Source of the DNA: Endomicrobiales bacterium
GTDB taxonomy: Bacteria; Elusimicrobiota; Endomicrobiia; Endomicrobiales; JAFGGC01
Direction of reading: 5' to 3'
NCBI GenBank assembly: GCA_016930715.1
Contig: JAFGGC010000034.1
Location: 1 to 64,000, forward strand
DNA: 64,000 nucleotides
Position 1 is the first letter of the stretch. Every line of letters begins with the position of its first letter. Made by a program: the position numbers and the translations under genes. The notes beneath the pieces were generated by a model, which saw only the letters and a list, made by a program, of their open reading frames with translations, did not search any database and was not told the DNA's origin. Positions 56,488-64,000 of the stretch are shown here, piece after piece.

Positions 56488-57891
56488 ATGGTTTTTTCCT
56501 TCAGGAAAATGTCGTCTTTTCTCGTATGCGCGTTGCTGCTCGCGTCCTGCGCGACCAAAACCGCCTACTACAACGACCTGGGAAACCTCGTTTCTAACCG
56601 GAAATACTCCGAAGCTGCAAACCTCATAGAACAATCCAAGGAAAAAGAGTACGGCAAGAAGAACGCTCTCCTGTACTATCTTGACAGGGGAATGCTGCTT
56701 CATATTGCAGGCGATTACGCCGCAAGCAACGCCGCTTTCGAAAGGGCCAAACAGCTCGCCGCGGAATATTTCACGAAAAGCGTGACGACCGAGGCTTCTA
56801 CCCTCCTGGTGTCGGACAACATGCGCCCGTATTACGGGGAGGATTTTGAACGGGCGCTCATCAATGTCTTTTCCGCGCTGAATTACGTTTTCCTGGGCAA
56901 GGAATCCGAGGCGCTTGTCGAGGCCCGTCAGGTCGACCATTTCCTGAAGACCCTGCAGGTGGACTACGGCCACAAGAACACGTATCAGGAGGACGCCTTC
57001 GCCAGGTATCTGATGGGTATGCTCTATGAGAACCAGGGCCAGATCAATGACGCGTTCATCTCCTACAGGAAAGCGCTCGACGCCTACAGGATGTACGAAA
57101 AAGCATTCGGCGTGCCCTGCCCGAAGGACCTGCCGGGCGACGCGGTCAGGACCGCCCGCCGGATGGGTTTCAACGCCGAGATAAAGGAGATAGAAAAGAC
57201 CTGGGGCAGGACCGAAAGCAGCGCTGACGCCGGGGGTGAAGCTGTTGTTGTCGTGTATAACGGTTTTTCGCCGGAAAAAATCGACAGTTTTTTCGAAATA
57301 AGTTTCGGAAGGGGCTGGATTTACGTTGACCAGGTCAACGCGAAAGGAGAGGAAGCTCAGAAGGTGGAACAGGCAAGGGGCATAGCGAGGTCCATACTCT
57401 CCAAGGAAATAGTCAGGATGGCATTCCCGAAGTACACGCCCATCGGCTACAGGGTTAAGAATATAGGCGTATATTCCGGAGGTTCAAGCGTTCCCGGGAC
57501 GGTAGTAGAGGACATAGGCGCGATCGCCGAAAAAGGCCTGGAAGACAGGATAGGAAGGATAAGGGCAAGGACGATTGCCCGGTCGGTGATAAAGTTCGCG
57601 CTCGCGAAAAACATAAGCCAGAAGGTTGGGGACAAGAAAGGCGAGGTAGCCGGATGGCTGGCTAAAAAACTCCTGACAGTGGCGGCGACGGCCACCGAAC
57701 TCGCGGACAAGAGGTCGTGGCGTTCGCTTCCGGATAAGATAATCCTCGCGAGGATGCCGCTGCCCGAAGGCGAGCACGAAATAGTTTTAAAGCTTGCTGA
57801 CTCGCGGGGTGTCGAGGTGGCGTCAATGCCCGTGAAAGTGAGAATAAAAGACGGTAAAAAGACATTTGTCGTGGCCAGGGTGGCTCAATGA
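56488..57891 (+). CDS. COG3014-like lipoprotein
   Basis: Lipobox LLLASCAT; TPR-like LLYYLDRGMLLHIAGDYAASNAAFERAKQL; ALSEAL/EARQVD region. Confidence 0.75.
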   Translation: MVFSFRKMSSFLVCALLLASCATKTAYYNDLGNLVSNRKYSEAANLIEQSKEKEYGKKNALLYYLDRGMLLHIAGDYAASNAAFERAKQLAAEYFTKSVTTEASTLLVSDNMRPYYGEDFERALINVFSALNYVFLGKESEALVEARQVDHFLKTLQVDYGHKNTYQEDAFARYLMGMLYENQGQINDAFISYRKALDAYRMYEKAFGVPCPKDLPGDAVRTARRMGFNAEIKEIEKTWGRTESSADAGGEAVVVVYNGFSPEKIDSFFEISFGRGWIYVDQVNAKGEEAQKVEQARGIARSILSKEIVRMAFPKYTPIGYRVKNIGVYSGGSSVPGTVVEDIGAIAEKGLEDRIGRIRARTIARSVIKFALAKNISQKVGDKKGEVAGWLAKKLLTVAATATELADKRSWRSLPDKIILARMPLPEGEHEIVLKLADSRGVEVASMPVKVRIKDGKKTFVVARVAQ

Positions 57892-57931
57892 GTTTTCTGT
57901 TCGCCCAGCGCGCGCGCGGAAGGAAGGTAAT

Positions 57932-58099
57932 ATGAGCAAGGTAAAGATGGTGGGCGGAATTATGCTGGTTTTGTCCGTGCTTTTCATCGTGGCCCTTGTC
58001 GTTCAAAGCAGGGTATTCTTTTTTATTCTTGATTTCGTGACGATAGCTGTCTGCGGTATCGGCGGCGCGCTGCTTTTTGTGGAGAAAAAACAGGGTTAG
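57932..58099 (+). CDS. Small two-TM membrane protein
   Basis: 55-aa ORF MSKVKMVGGIMLVLSVLFIVALVVQSRVFFFILDFVTIAVCGIGGALLFVEKKQG with an upstream aggaagg SD. Confidence 0.6.
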   Translation: MSKVKMVGGIMLVLSVLFIVALVVQSRVFFFILDFVTIAVCGIGGALLFVEKKQG

Positions 58100-58115
58100 A
58101 ACGCGGAGTTATCAG

Positions 58116-59105
58116 ATGAAGAGGTTATTTTTGACGGGGATGTTGTTGTTTGCGGTGTCGGGGCAATGCCTTGCCGGTGACGATAAACCCGGCTGGATAA
58201 ACGGGAAAAGCAAAGACTATCCTCCCGATGGTTTCATTATGGGTGTCGGAACGGGCGCGGACGAAGGCCAGGCAAAGGCCGCTTCGCGGGAGAAGCTGAT
58301 TCTTGCCGCAAAAAAACAGATTGCAAAGTATTCGGCGAAAAACCGGAAATACATCAAGAAGAACAAGCTTTCAAAGGATAATTTATTCTCTTCGCAGGAT
58401 TTCGTACAGGTGTTTTCTGTCGAGATATCTTCGGAGGTCTCTGTGCAGGAAAAGTGGCTTCATCCCAAGAAGAACTACTGGTACGCGTTATCGGTTTTTG
58501 ACAGGGAACAATATTCCGGGAAACTTGCTAAAGCGCTTGAAGAGAATTCGTCGGAAATAACCCGTCTTACCGACGAAATAATGTCGGACGATTCTCAGGT
58601 CAGAAGGGTTAGGCTTGCCCTGGGCGTGAAAGAATCAGTCAAGCGGCGTTTTGCCCTGGCTGAGAAAAAGAATTTCGCTGAAAATGCTTGGAACGCCGGT
58701 GACGCCGGCGAGCTTATGGCCGGCGCCGATACGCTTTATAAAGACGCGATCTCGAAAATACTTTACACAGTTAATACAGGCACCGATGAAACAGGCCTGA
58801 AGGCAGAAGTCGAAAGGGCGCTCGAATCGTCTGGTTTTAAAGTAATACGTTCGACGTCGGAAGCCGCGCCGGATTCGACTATCGTAGTCGTGCGGAGCGG
58901 GATGGAAATATCGGGCTCGAACGGCGGTTATGGATGGAGCGCGAGAGCCGAAATCAGGGAATACGGCACCTCGGCAGGGTCGTTTATAAGCGCCGCGAGG
59001 AAAGGTTCCGGAGAAACTTCGGAAGGCGAAGCCATTGGAAGCGCCCAGAAAGCAATATCCGAACGGATAACGGCGGAACTGAAAAAATACCTCGGCATTG
59101 ACTGA
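58116..59105 (+). CDS. LPP20-like secreted protein
   Basis: Signal peptide; PPDGFIMGVGTGADEGQAKAASREKLILAAKKQIAKYSAK. Confidence 0.65.
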   Translation: MKRLFLTGMLLFAVSGQCLAGDDKPGWINGKSKDYPPDGFIMGVGTGADEGQAKAASREKLILAAKKQIAKYSAKNRKYIKKNKLSKDNLFSSQDFVQVFSVEISSEVSVQEKWLHPKKNYWYALSVFDREQYSGKLAKALEENSSEITRLTDEIMSDDSQVRRVRLALGVKESVKRRFALAEKKNFAENAWNAGDAGELMAGADTLYKDAISKILYTVNTGTDETGLKAEVERALESSGFKVIRSTSEAAPDSTIVVVRSGMEISGSNGGYGWSARAEIREYGTSAGSFISAARKGSGETSEGEAIGSAQKAISERITAELKKYLGID

Positions 59106-59118
59106 CCGGAGAAAGACG

Positions 59119-59874
59119 ATGATATTACTGCGTTTTGAGGCCGGAGGCAGGAAAAGGCACGGGATGCTTGAGAAAAAGACCGTGCACGAGATAAAATCTG
59201 ATTTTTTTTCGAAGTTAAGCAAGACCGGGAAGCAATATCCGTTATCCAAGGTTAAACTGCTTGCTCCGGTGGAGCCGTCAAAAATAGTGGCAATGGGGCT
59301 CAATTACATAGACCACGCAAGGGAACTCAAGATGCCCATACCCTTGAGGCCGCTTTTCTTTTTAAAGGCCCAGTCCGCGGTGGCGGGGCCGGGGGACGCC
59401 ATTGTCTATCCGGAGGCGTCGAATCAGGTGGACTATGAAGCGGAACTGGCCGTGGTGATAAAGAAGAAAACAAGGAATGTTTCGCCGAAAGAGGCGATGG
59501 GCTGCGTCCTCGGTTACACCTGCCTGAACGACGTGACCGCGAGGGACCTTCAGAGGGAGGACGGACAGTGGGCGCGGTCAAAATCTTTCGACACGTTCTC
59601 TCCGATAGGGCCCTGGATAGTAACGGGGATAGACCCGCACCGGCTGAAAGTTGAAACGTTCCTGAACGGGCGCAAGAAACAGTCCTCGAACACGTCCGAG
59701 CTTATTTTCAAGATAGACGAGCTCGTTTCGTTCGTGTCGCGCGTGATGACGCTTCTTCCCGGGGACGTGATATCCACGGGAACGCCGCCGGGCGTCGGGC
59801 CGATGAAGCCCGGTGACCGCGTCGAGGTCAAGATAGAAAAGATAGGAACGCTCAGGAATGCGGTGGTGAAATGA
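59119..59874 (+). CDS. Fumarylacetoacetate hydrolase family protein
   Basis: IVAMGLNYIDHARELKMPIPLRPLFFLKAQSAVAGPGDAIVYP; DYEAELAVVIKK; STGTPPGVGPMKPGDRVEV. Confidence 0.93.
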   Translation: MILLRFEAGGRKRHGMLEKKTVHEIKSDFFSKLSKTGKQYPLSKVKLLAPVEPSKIVAMGLNYIDHARELKMPIPLRPLFFLKAQSAVAGPGDAIVYPEASNQVDYEAELAVVIKKKTRNVSPKEAMGCVLGYTCLNDVTARDLQREDGQWARSKSFDTFSPIGPWIVTGIDPHRLKVETFLNGRKKQSSNTSELIFKIDELVSFVSRVMTLLPGDVISTGTPPGVGPMKPGDRVEVKIEKIGTLRNAVVK

Positions 59875-60269
59875 ATAGGTTTTTCGAGGAAATAAAGGAG
59901 TTTTTCCTGGATATCGAGGACCCGGCCGAGCCTAAGTATGACCCCGTCCACGTGGCCGGGATGATAGTGATAGTGCTTCTGGCCAACACCGTGCTTTTCT
60001 GGCTTCTTTGGTCTCTGCTGGTTTTCGGCGGAGGGATACAGGCGAAGGTTTTGCCGTTTTTGGCCGTTCTTTTCACGTCAAAGACCGCGGGGGATTTCGG
60101 TTACGTGGGCTATCCGTATGAAATGGGGGTGTTCGAGGGCTGGGTGACTAACGTCGTAGCGCTCGCGCTTGCCGTGTTCGTCCTGTGGGCGTTCTGGTAC
60201 GCGTACAACAACAGTTATACTGGAAAGAGGAAAGACATCAATGAAGACAAGAAGCAACAAGAAACTTGA
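59871..60269 (+). CDS. Small membrane protein of unknown function
   Basis: 132-aa ORF with three hydrophobic helices; ATGA overlap with the upstream gene. Confidence 0.6.
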   Translation: MNRFFEEIKEFFLDIEDPAEPKYDPVHVAGMIVIVLLANTVLFWLLWSLLVFGGGIQAKVLPFLAVLFTSKTAGDFGYVGYPYEMGVFEGWVTNVVALALAVFVLWAFWYAYNNSYTGKRKDINEDKKQQET

Positions 60270-61404
60270 AAAACTTCCGCCGTACTTGTTCGTGGAAATA
60301 GACAGAAAGAAAAAGGCCGCCATGGAGAGAGGTGTTGATATCATATCTCTGGGGGTGGGCGACCCCGACAGGCCGACGCCCGCGCACATAATAAAGGCCG
60401 GGCAAAAGGCGCTTGAAAAGCCCGCCAACCATCAGTATCCGTTCGGCGCGGGGCTAATCTCCTTCAGAAAGGCCGTGGCCGGATGGTACAAGTCAAGGTT
60501 CAACGTCACGCTTGATCCTGAAACAGAGATATGGACCCTGCTCGGTTCCAAGGAGGGCATAGGGCATTTCCATCTTGCCTTCGTTGACCCCGGCGACGTG
60601 GTCCTTATACCCGAACCCGGGTATCCCGTCTACAACACCGGGACGATATTCACGGACGGCGAGCCGTACTTCATGCCGCTTGTTGAAGAAAACGGTTTTC
60701 TCCCGGACCTGAAAAAAATACCAGAAAGCGTCGCCAGGAAGGCGAAGGTGATATTCGTCAATTCTCCCTGCAACCCGACCGCCGCCGTGGCGCCGAGGAG
60801 TTTTTTTGAGGAGCTCGTAGCGTTCGCGAAGAAATACGGTATAATAGTCGCGCACGACGCCGCCTACTCCGAAATATTCTACGAGGAAAAACCGATGAGC
60901 TTTCTTGAAGTTCCGGGCGCGATGGAAGTCGGCGTCGAGTTTCATTCGCTTTCGAAAACCTACAACATGACCGGCTGGAGGCTCGGATGGGTGTGCGGGA
61001 ATGCCGGCATCGTGAAAGGCCTTGGCACCGTCAAGGATAACTACGATTCGGGGGTTTTCCAAGCGGTGCAGGAAGCGGGAACGGAAGCCCTTAACGGCAG
61101 TCAGCAGTGCGTGGAAGAGATGAGGAATCTTTACAGGGAAAGAAGGGACGTTTTCGTTGATGGGCTCCGGAAGCTCGGTTGGAAAGTGAACAAGCCGAAG
61201 GCGACGTTTTACGTCTGGGCGCGCACGCCGCAGGGCTACGGCTCGGAGGAAACGGTCGGCAAGCTTCTTGACGAAGCCGGCATAGTGTGCACGCCGGGTA
61301 ACGGGATGGGGCCGTCCGGAGAGGGCTACGTCAGGTTCGCCCTCACGGTGGACGTCCCGCGCCTCAAGGAAGCGCTCGGGCGAATGTCAAAGATAAAGTG
61401 GTAA
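60241..61404 (+). CDS. dapL: LL-diaminopimelate aminotransferase
   Basis: KLEKLPPYLFVEIDRKKKAAMERGVDIISLGVGDPDRPTPAHI; HSLSKTYNMTGWRLGWVCGN. Confidence 0.92.
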   Translation: MKTRSNKKLEKLPPYLFVEIDRKKKAAMERGVDIISLGVGDPDRPTPAHIIKAGQKALEKPANHQYPFGAGLISFRKAVAGWYKSRFNVTLDPETEIWTLLGSKEGIGHFHLAFVDPGDVVLIPEPGYPVYNTGTIFTDGEPYFMPLVEENGFLPDLKKIPESVARKAKVIFVNSPCNPTAAVAPRSFFEELVAFAKKYGIIVAHDAAYSEIFYEEKPMSFLEVPGAMEVGVEFHSLSKTYNMTGWRLGWVCGNAGIVKGLGTVKDNYDSGVFQAVQEAGTEALNGSQQCVEEMRNLYRERRDVFVDGLRKLGWKVNKPKATFYVWARTPQGYGSEETVGKLLDEAGIVCTPGNGMGPSGEGYVRFALTVDVPRLKEALGRMSKIKW

Positions 61405-61410
61405 TCCGCA

Positions 61411-61965
61411 GTGAGTCAAGCGATAGCGTTCATCGCGCTCGGTTCCAACGCCGGCAACAGGGCGTTTAACATAAAAAAGGCGGTTGACGGTATTTCAAGA
61501 TTTTCCGGCACGCGGATAATAAAAGCCTCTCCTCTGTACGAAACTTCGCCGGTCGGCCCGAAACAGAGGGATTTCTTGAACGCGGTGATAAAGCTTGAAA
61601 CGCCGGACGGGCCGCAGGCTCTCTTGAAAAGGCTTAAAAAACTCGAAACCCTGCTTGGAAGGAACAAAAACCCGTTCAGGTGGGGCCCGAGGACGATAGA
61701 CCTGGACATACTCTTTTACGGCGGGAAGGCCTTCGCGACGAAAGTTCTCACGGTTCCGCACAGGGAAATAGAGAACAGGATGTTCGTTCTCCGGCCTTTT
61801 TGCGACATAGCCCCGGAATTCGTACATCCGGTTATCAAAAAGACCATTAAAGAGCTGTTATACGAGGCAAAAAAAAGACGCCCGGAGCAAAGAATAAGGA
61901 AAACAAGATTTAATCTGTGTCCCGCAAATGCGGGATTTCATCGAAATAGATTAAGGAAGTCATAA
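61411..61965 (+). CDS. folK: 2-amino-4-hydroxy-6-hydroxymethyldihydropteridine pyrophosphokinase
   Basis: AFIALGSNAGNRAFNIKKAV; LYETSPVGPKQRDFLNAVIKLET; FRWGPRTIDLDILFYGG; VPHREIENRMFVLRPF. Confidence 0.93.
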   Translation: MSQAIAFIALGSNAGNRAFNIKKAVDGISRFSGTRIIKASPLYETSPVGPKQRDFLNAVIKLETPDGPQALLKRLKKLETLLGRNKNPFRWGPRTIDLDILFYGGKAFATKVLTVPHREIENRMFVLRPFCDIAPEFVHPVIKKTIKELLYEAKKRRPEQRIRKTRFNLCPANAGFHRNRLRKS

Positions 61966-62005
61966 TCGCATTAGGGAATCCGTGTAATCTTGATTGTAGT
62001 GTTTT

Positions 62006-62800
62006 ATGGAAAAAATAACCACGACCAGGCTCATCGAGATGAAGCAGCGGGGCGAGAAGATAACCGCGCTCACCGCTTATGACTGCCCCACGGCAAGGCT
62101 TCTCAACGAGGCTGGCATAGACGTCGTTCTCGTCGGGGATTCCGTGGGCATGGTGAAGCTCGGTTACGAGTCCACCTTGTCCGTCAACATGGAGGACATG
62201 CTCTACCACGCGAGGTCAGTCAAGAAGGGCAATTCAAGGGCGTTTCTTGCGGTGGACATGCCTTTTCTTTCATACGAATCAAAACCGTCCGACGCGGTTT
62301 ATAACGCCGGGCTTCTCGTCAAGATCGGCGGGGCCGAAGCGGTGAAGCTCGAGGGCGGAAGGGAAATGCTGAAGAGCATAAGAGCCGTGATCGAAGCCAA
62401 GATACCCGTCATCGGGCACCTCGGGCTGACCCCTCAGGGCATACACAAGTTCGGCGGGTACAAGGTGCAGGGCAGGGACCCGAAATCCGCGCAGAAGATG
62501 ATAGACGATGCGTTGGCGCTCGAGGAATCCGGCGTGTTCATGTTAGTGCTTGAATGCATACCGGCCGGCCTCGCGAAAAAAATAACGTCTCTTCTGTCGA
62601 TCCCGACGATTGGCATAGGCGCGGGCCCCCACTGCGACGGACAGGTCCTCGTGACGGACGACCTGCTCGGGCTTTCGGGAATGTCTCCGAAATTCGTCAA
62701 AAAGTACGCGAACCTGCAAGGCGATATATCAAAAGCGGTCAAAAAATACAGAAAGGAAGTCAGGGCGTCGAGGTTTCCTTCGAGGTCCAACTCATATTGA
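62006..62800 (+). CDS. panB: 3-methyl-2-oxobutanoate hydroxymethyltransferase
   Basis: ALTAYDCPTARLLNEAGIDVVLVGDSVGMVKLGYESTLSVNMEDMLYHARSV; GLTPQGIHKFGGYKVQG; IGIGAGPHCDGQVLV. Confidence 0.96.
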   Translation: MEKITTTRLIEMKQRGEKITALTAYDCPTARLLNEAGIDVVLVGDSVGMVKLGYESTLSVNMEDMLYHARSVKKGNSRAFLAVDMPFLSYESKPSDAVYNAGLLVKIGGAEAVKLEGGREMLKSIRAVIEAKIPVIGHLGLTPQGIHKFGGYKVQGRDPKSAQKMIDDALALEESGVFMLVLECIPAGLAKKITSLLSIPTIGIGAGPHCDGQVLVTDDLLGLSGMSPKFVKKYANLQGDISKAVKKYRKEVRASRFPSRSNSY

Positions 62801-62802
62801 AC

Positions 62803-63279
62803 ATGAACTATTCAAAAACGCCAGGAAAACGCGGAAAATCCGGGAAGGTCGTCTATAAGGTAGTCCACGGAAGAGGCAAGTTCGAAATCAAAAGCCTTTG
62901 GGAGAAGCTAAACGCCATACACAGGAAGGAATCGGTGTACTTCAAGAGGTACTTCGAGAAACTGCATTTCAGGCAGAGGATGAAGGTGCTTACCGGAAAG
63001 AGGCTGAGGGTGGAGACCGCGGAGCTTAAAGGCCGGATGATAGGTTACTGTGTTTCTTCGATGCACCGCGGGACAGGAGAAATAGAATCGCTGATAGTGG
63101 ACTCGAAATACAGGGGCTACGGCGTCGGCAAGCGGCTGGTGTCGAACGCCTTGAGGTGGTTCAAGAAAAATCATTCCAAGAAAGAGCAGCTGCGCGTTGT
63201 TTTCGGACACGAAAGCGTCCTGCCTTTCTATATGAGCCAGGGTTTTTTCCCCAGAGAAATCGAACTTCGCAAGAAATAA
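62803..63279 (+). CDS. GNAT acetyltransferase between panB and panC
   Basis: IESLIVDSKYRGYGVGKRLVSNALRWFKKNHSKKEQLRVVFGHESVLPFYMSQGF. Confidence 0.8.
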   Translation: MNYSKTPGKRGKSGKVVYKVVHGRGKFEIKSLWEKLNAIHRKESVYFKRYFEKLHFRQRMKVLTGKRLRVETAELKGRMIGYCVSSMHRGTGEIESLIVDSKYRGYGVGKRLVSNALRWFKKNHSKKEQLRVVFGHESVLPFYMSQGFFPREIELRKK

Positions 63280-63294
63280 CAGGAGCGCTCCCGC

Positions 63295-64000
63295 TTGAAG
63301 ACCATTTCGTTCCCGCGAAAAATTCAAAAACACCTGTCAAAGCTTAAAAGGGCCGGCAAGACGGTGGGGCTCGTGCCGACTATGGGGGCGCTGCACGGCG
63401 GCCATTTGTCCCTCATAAGAAGGGCGCGCAGGGAAAATGACGTCGTGGTGGTTTCCGTTTTCGTCAACCCGTCCCAGTTCGGCCAAGGAGAGGACTTCAG
63501 GAGATACCCCAGGCCTTTCGCGAGGGACAAAAAGCTCTGCGAAAAAGAAAAAGTAGACGTGATATTCAACCCGCCGCCGCAAACGATGTATCCGAAAGGA
63601 TATCTTACTTATATCAGCGTGGACAGGATGTCGGACGTCCTGTGCGGAAAGCACAGGCCCGGGCATTTCAAGGGCGTGGCGACGGTGGTGGCGAAGCTCT
63701 TCAATATCGTTCAGCCAGACAGGGCATACTTCGGCCTGAAGGATTTCCAACAGGCCAGAATTATCGGGCGCATGACCGCTGACCTCAACGTGCCCGTGGA
63801 TGTCGTAACCTGTCCGACCGTAAGGGAAAAAGACGGCCTTGCGATGTCCAGCAGGAACGTCTATCTTGGAAAAAGTCAGCGCAAAAACAGTGTGCTGATA
63901 TCGGAAGCTTTACATTCGGCGGTCGATATGGTAAAATGTCGAAAAGCAAAAAATGCCGATAAAATCATAGAGAAAGTTAAAAAGGATATCAGGCGGATTG
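63295..64000 (+). CDS. panC: Pantothenate synthetase, truncated by the window end
   Basis: TTG start with AGGAG SD. Translation KTVGLVPTMGALHGGHLSLIRRARRENDVVVVSVFVNPSQFGQGEDFRRYPR...CPTVREKDGLAMSSRNVYL. Absent from the ORF track because it is open at the end. Confidence 0.95.
   Translation, partial: MKTISFPRKIQKHLSKLKRAGKTVGLVPTMGALHGGHLSLIRRARRENDVVVVSVFVNPSQFGQGEDFRRYPRPFARDKKLCEKEKVDVIFNPPPQTMYPKGYLTYISVDRMSDVLCGKHRPGHFKGVATVVAKLFNIVQPDRAYFGLKDFQQARIIGRMTADLNVPVDVVTCPTVREKDGLAMSSRNVYLGKSQRKNSVLISEALHSAVDMVKCRKAKNADKIIEKVKKDIRRI

Overview
Read as a contiguous bacterial chromosomal segment, probably from an uncultured candidate-phylum lineage; taxonomy was not determined. Positions ~1-37.4 kb are a long, all-plus-strand glycan locus. 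It contains: pseudaminic-acid genes (PseG/H/I-like) followed by a WbpG/PseA-HisH-HisF amidotransferase triad; a CDP-3,6-dideoxyhexose module (RfbF/G/H plus an RmlC-like epimerase and an SDR); WbjC/WbjD; a flippase; two O-antigen ligase/polymerase-like proteins; WecG/TagA; and many glycosyltransferases. Three paralogous secreted proteins are embedded in it. They share a conserved N-terminal module (AEVPNEITYTGRLREYGQ.ASGTKT) but have exchangeable C-termini, each followed by AT-richer DNA. Positions ~37.4-64 kb are mostly housekeeping genes: a WbpE/WbpA-like pair, recA, a GT39-PAP2 fusion, larE, an Orn/Lys/Arg decarboxylase, DksA/TraR, a prepilin peptidase, HD-GYP, pfkA, tyrS, an LpoB/COG3014/LPP20-like cluster, dapL, folK, panB and panC (truncated by the window end). 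The best leads are: (1) the modular secreted family with Rhs-like logic; (2) a structured leader with a three-way-junction-like fold and an RBS hairpin upstream of the decarboxylase; (3) a four-helix-bundle gene bracketed by short repeats; (4) an abrupt composition switch inside tyrS leading into a frameshifted nucleotidyltransferase pair; (5) active-site substitutions in the HisF-like and formyltransferase-like proteins; (6) a frameshift at an A6 run in a GT39-like protein with duplicated C-terminal domains. All calls come from reading the sequence and the supplied ORF track; no searches or folding programs were run.
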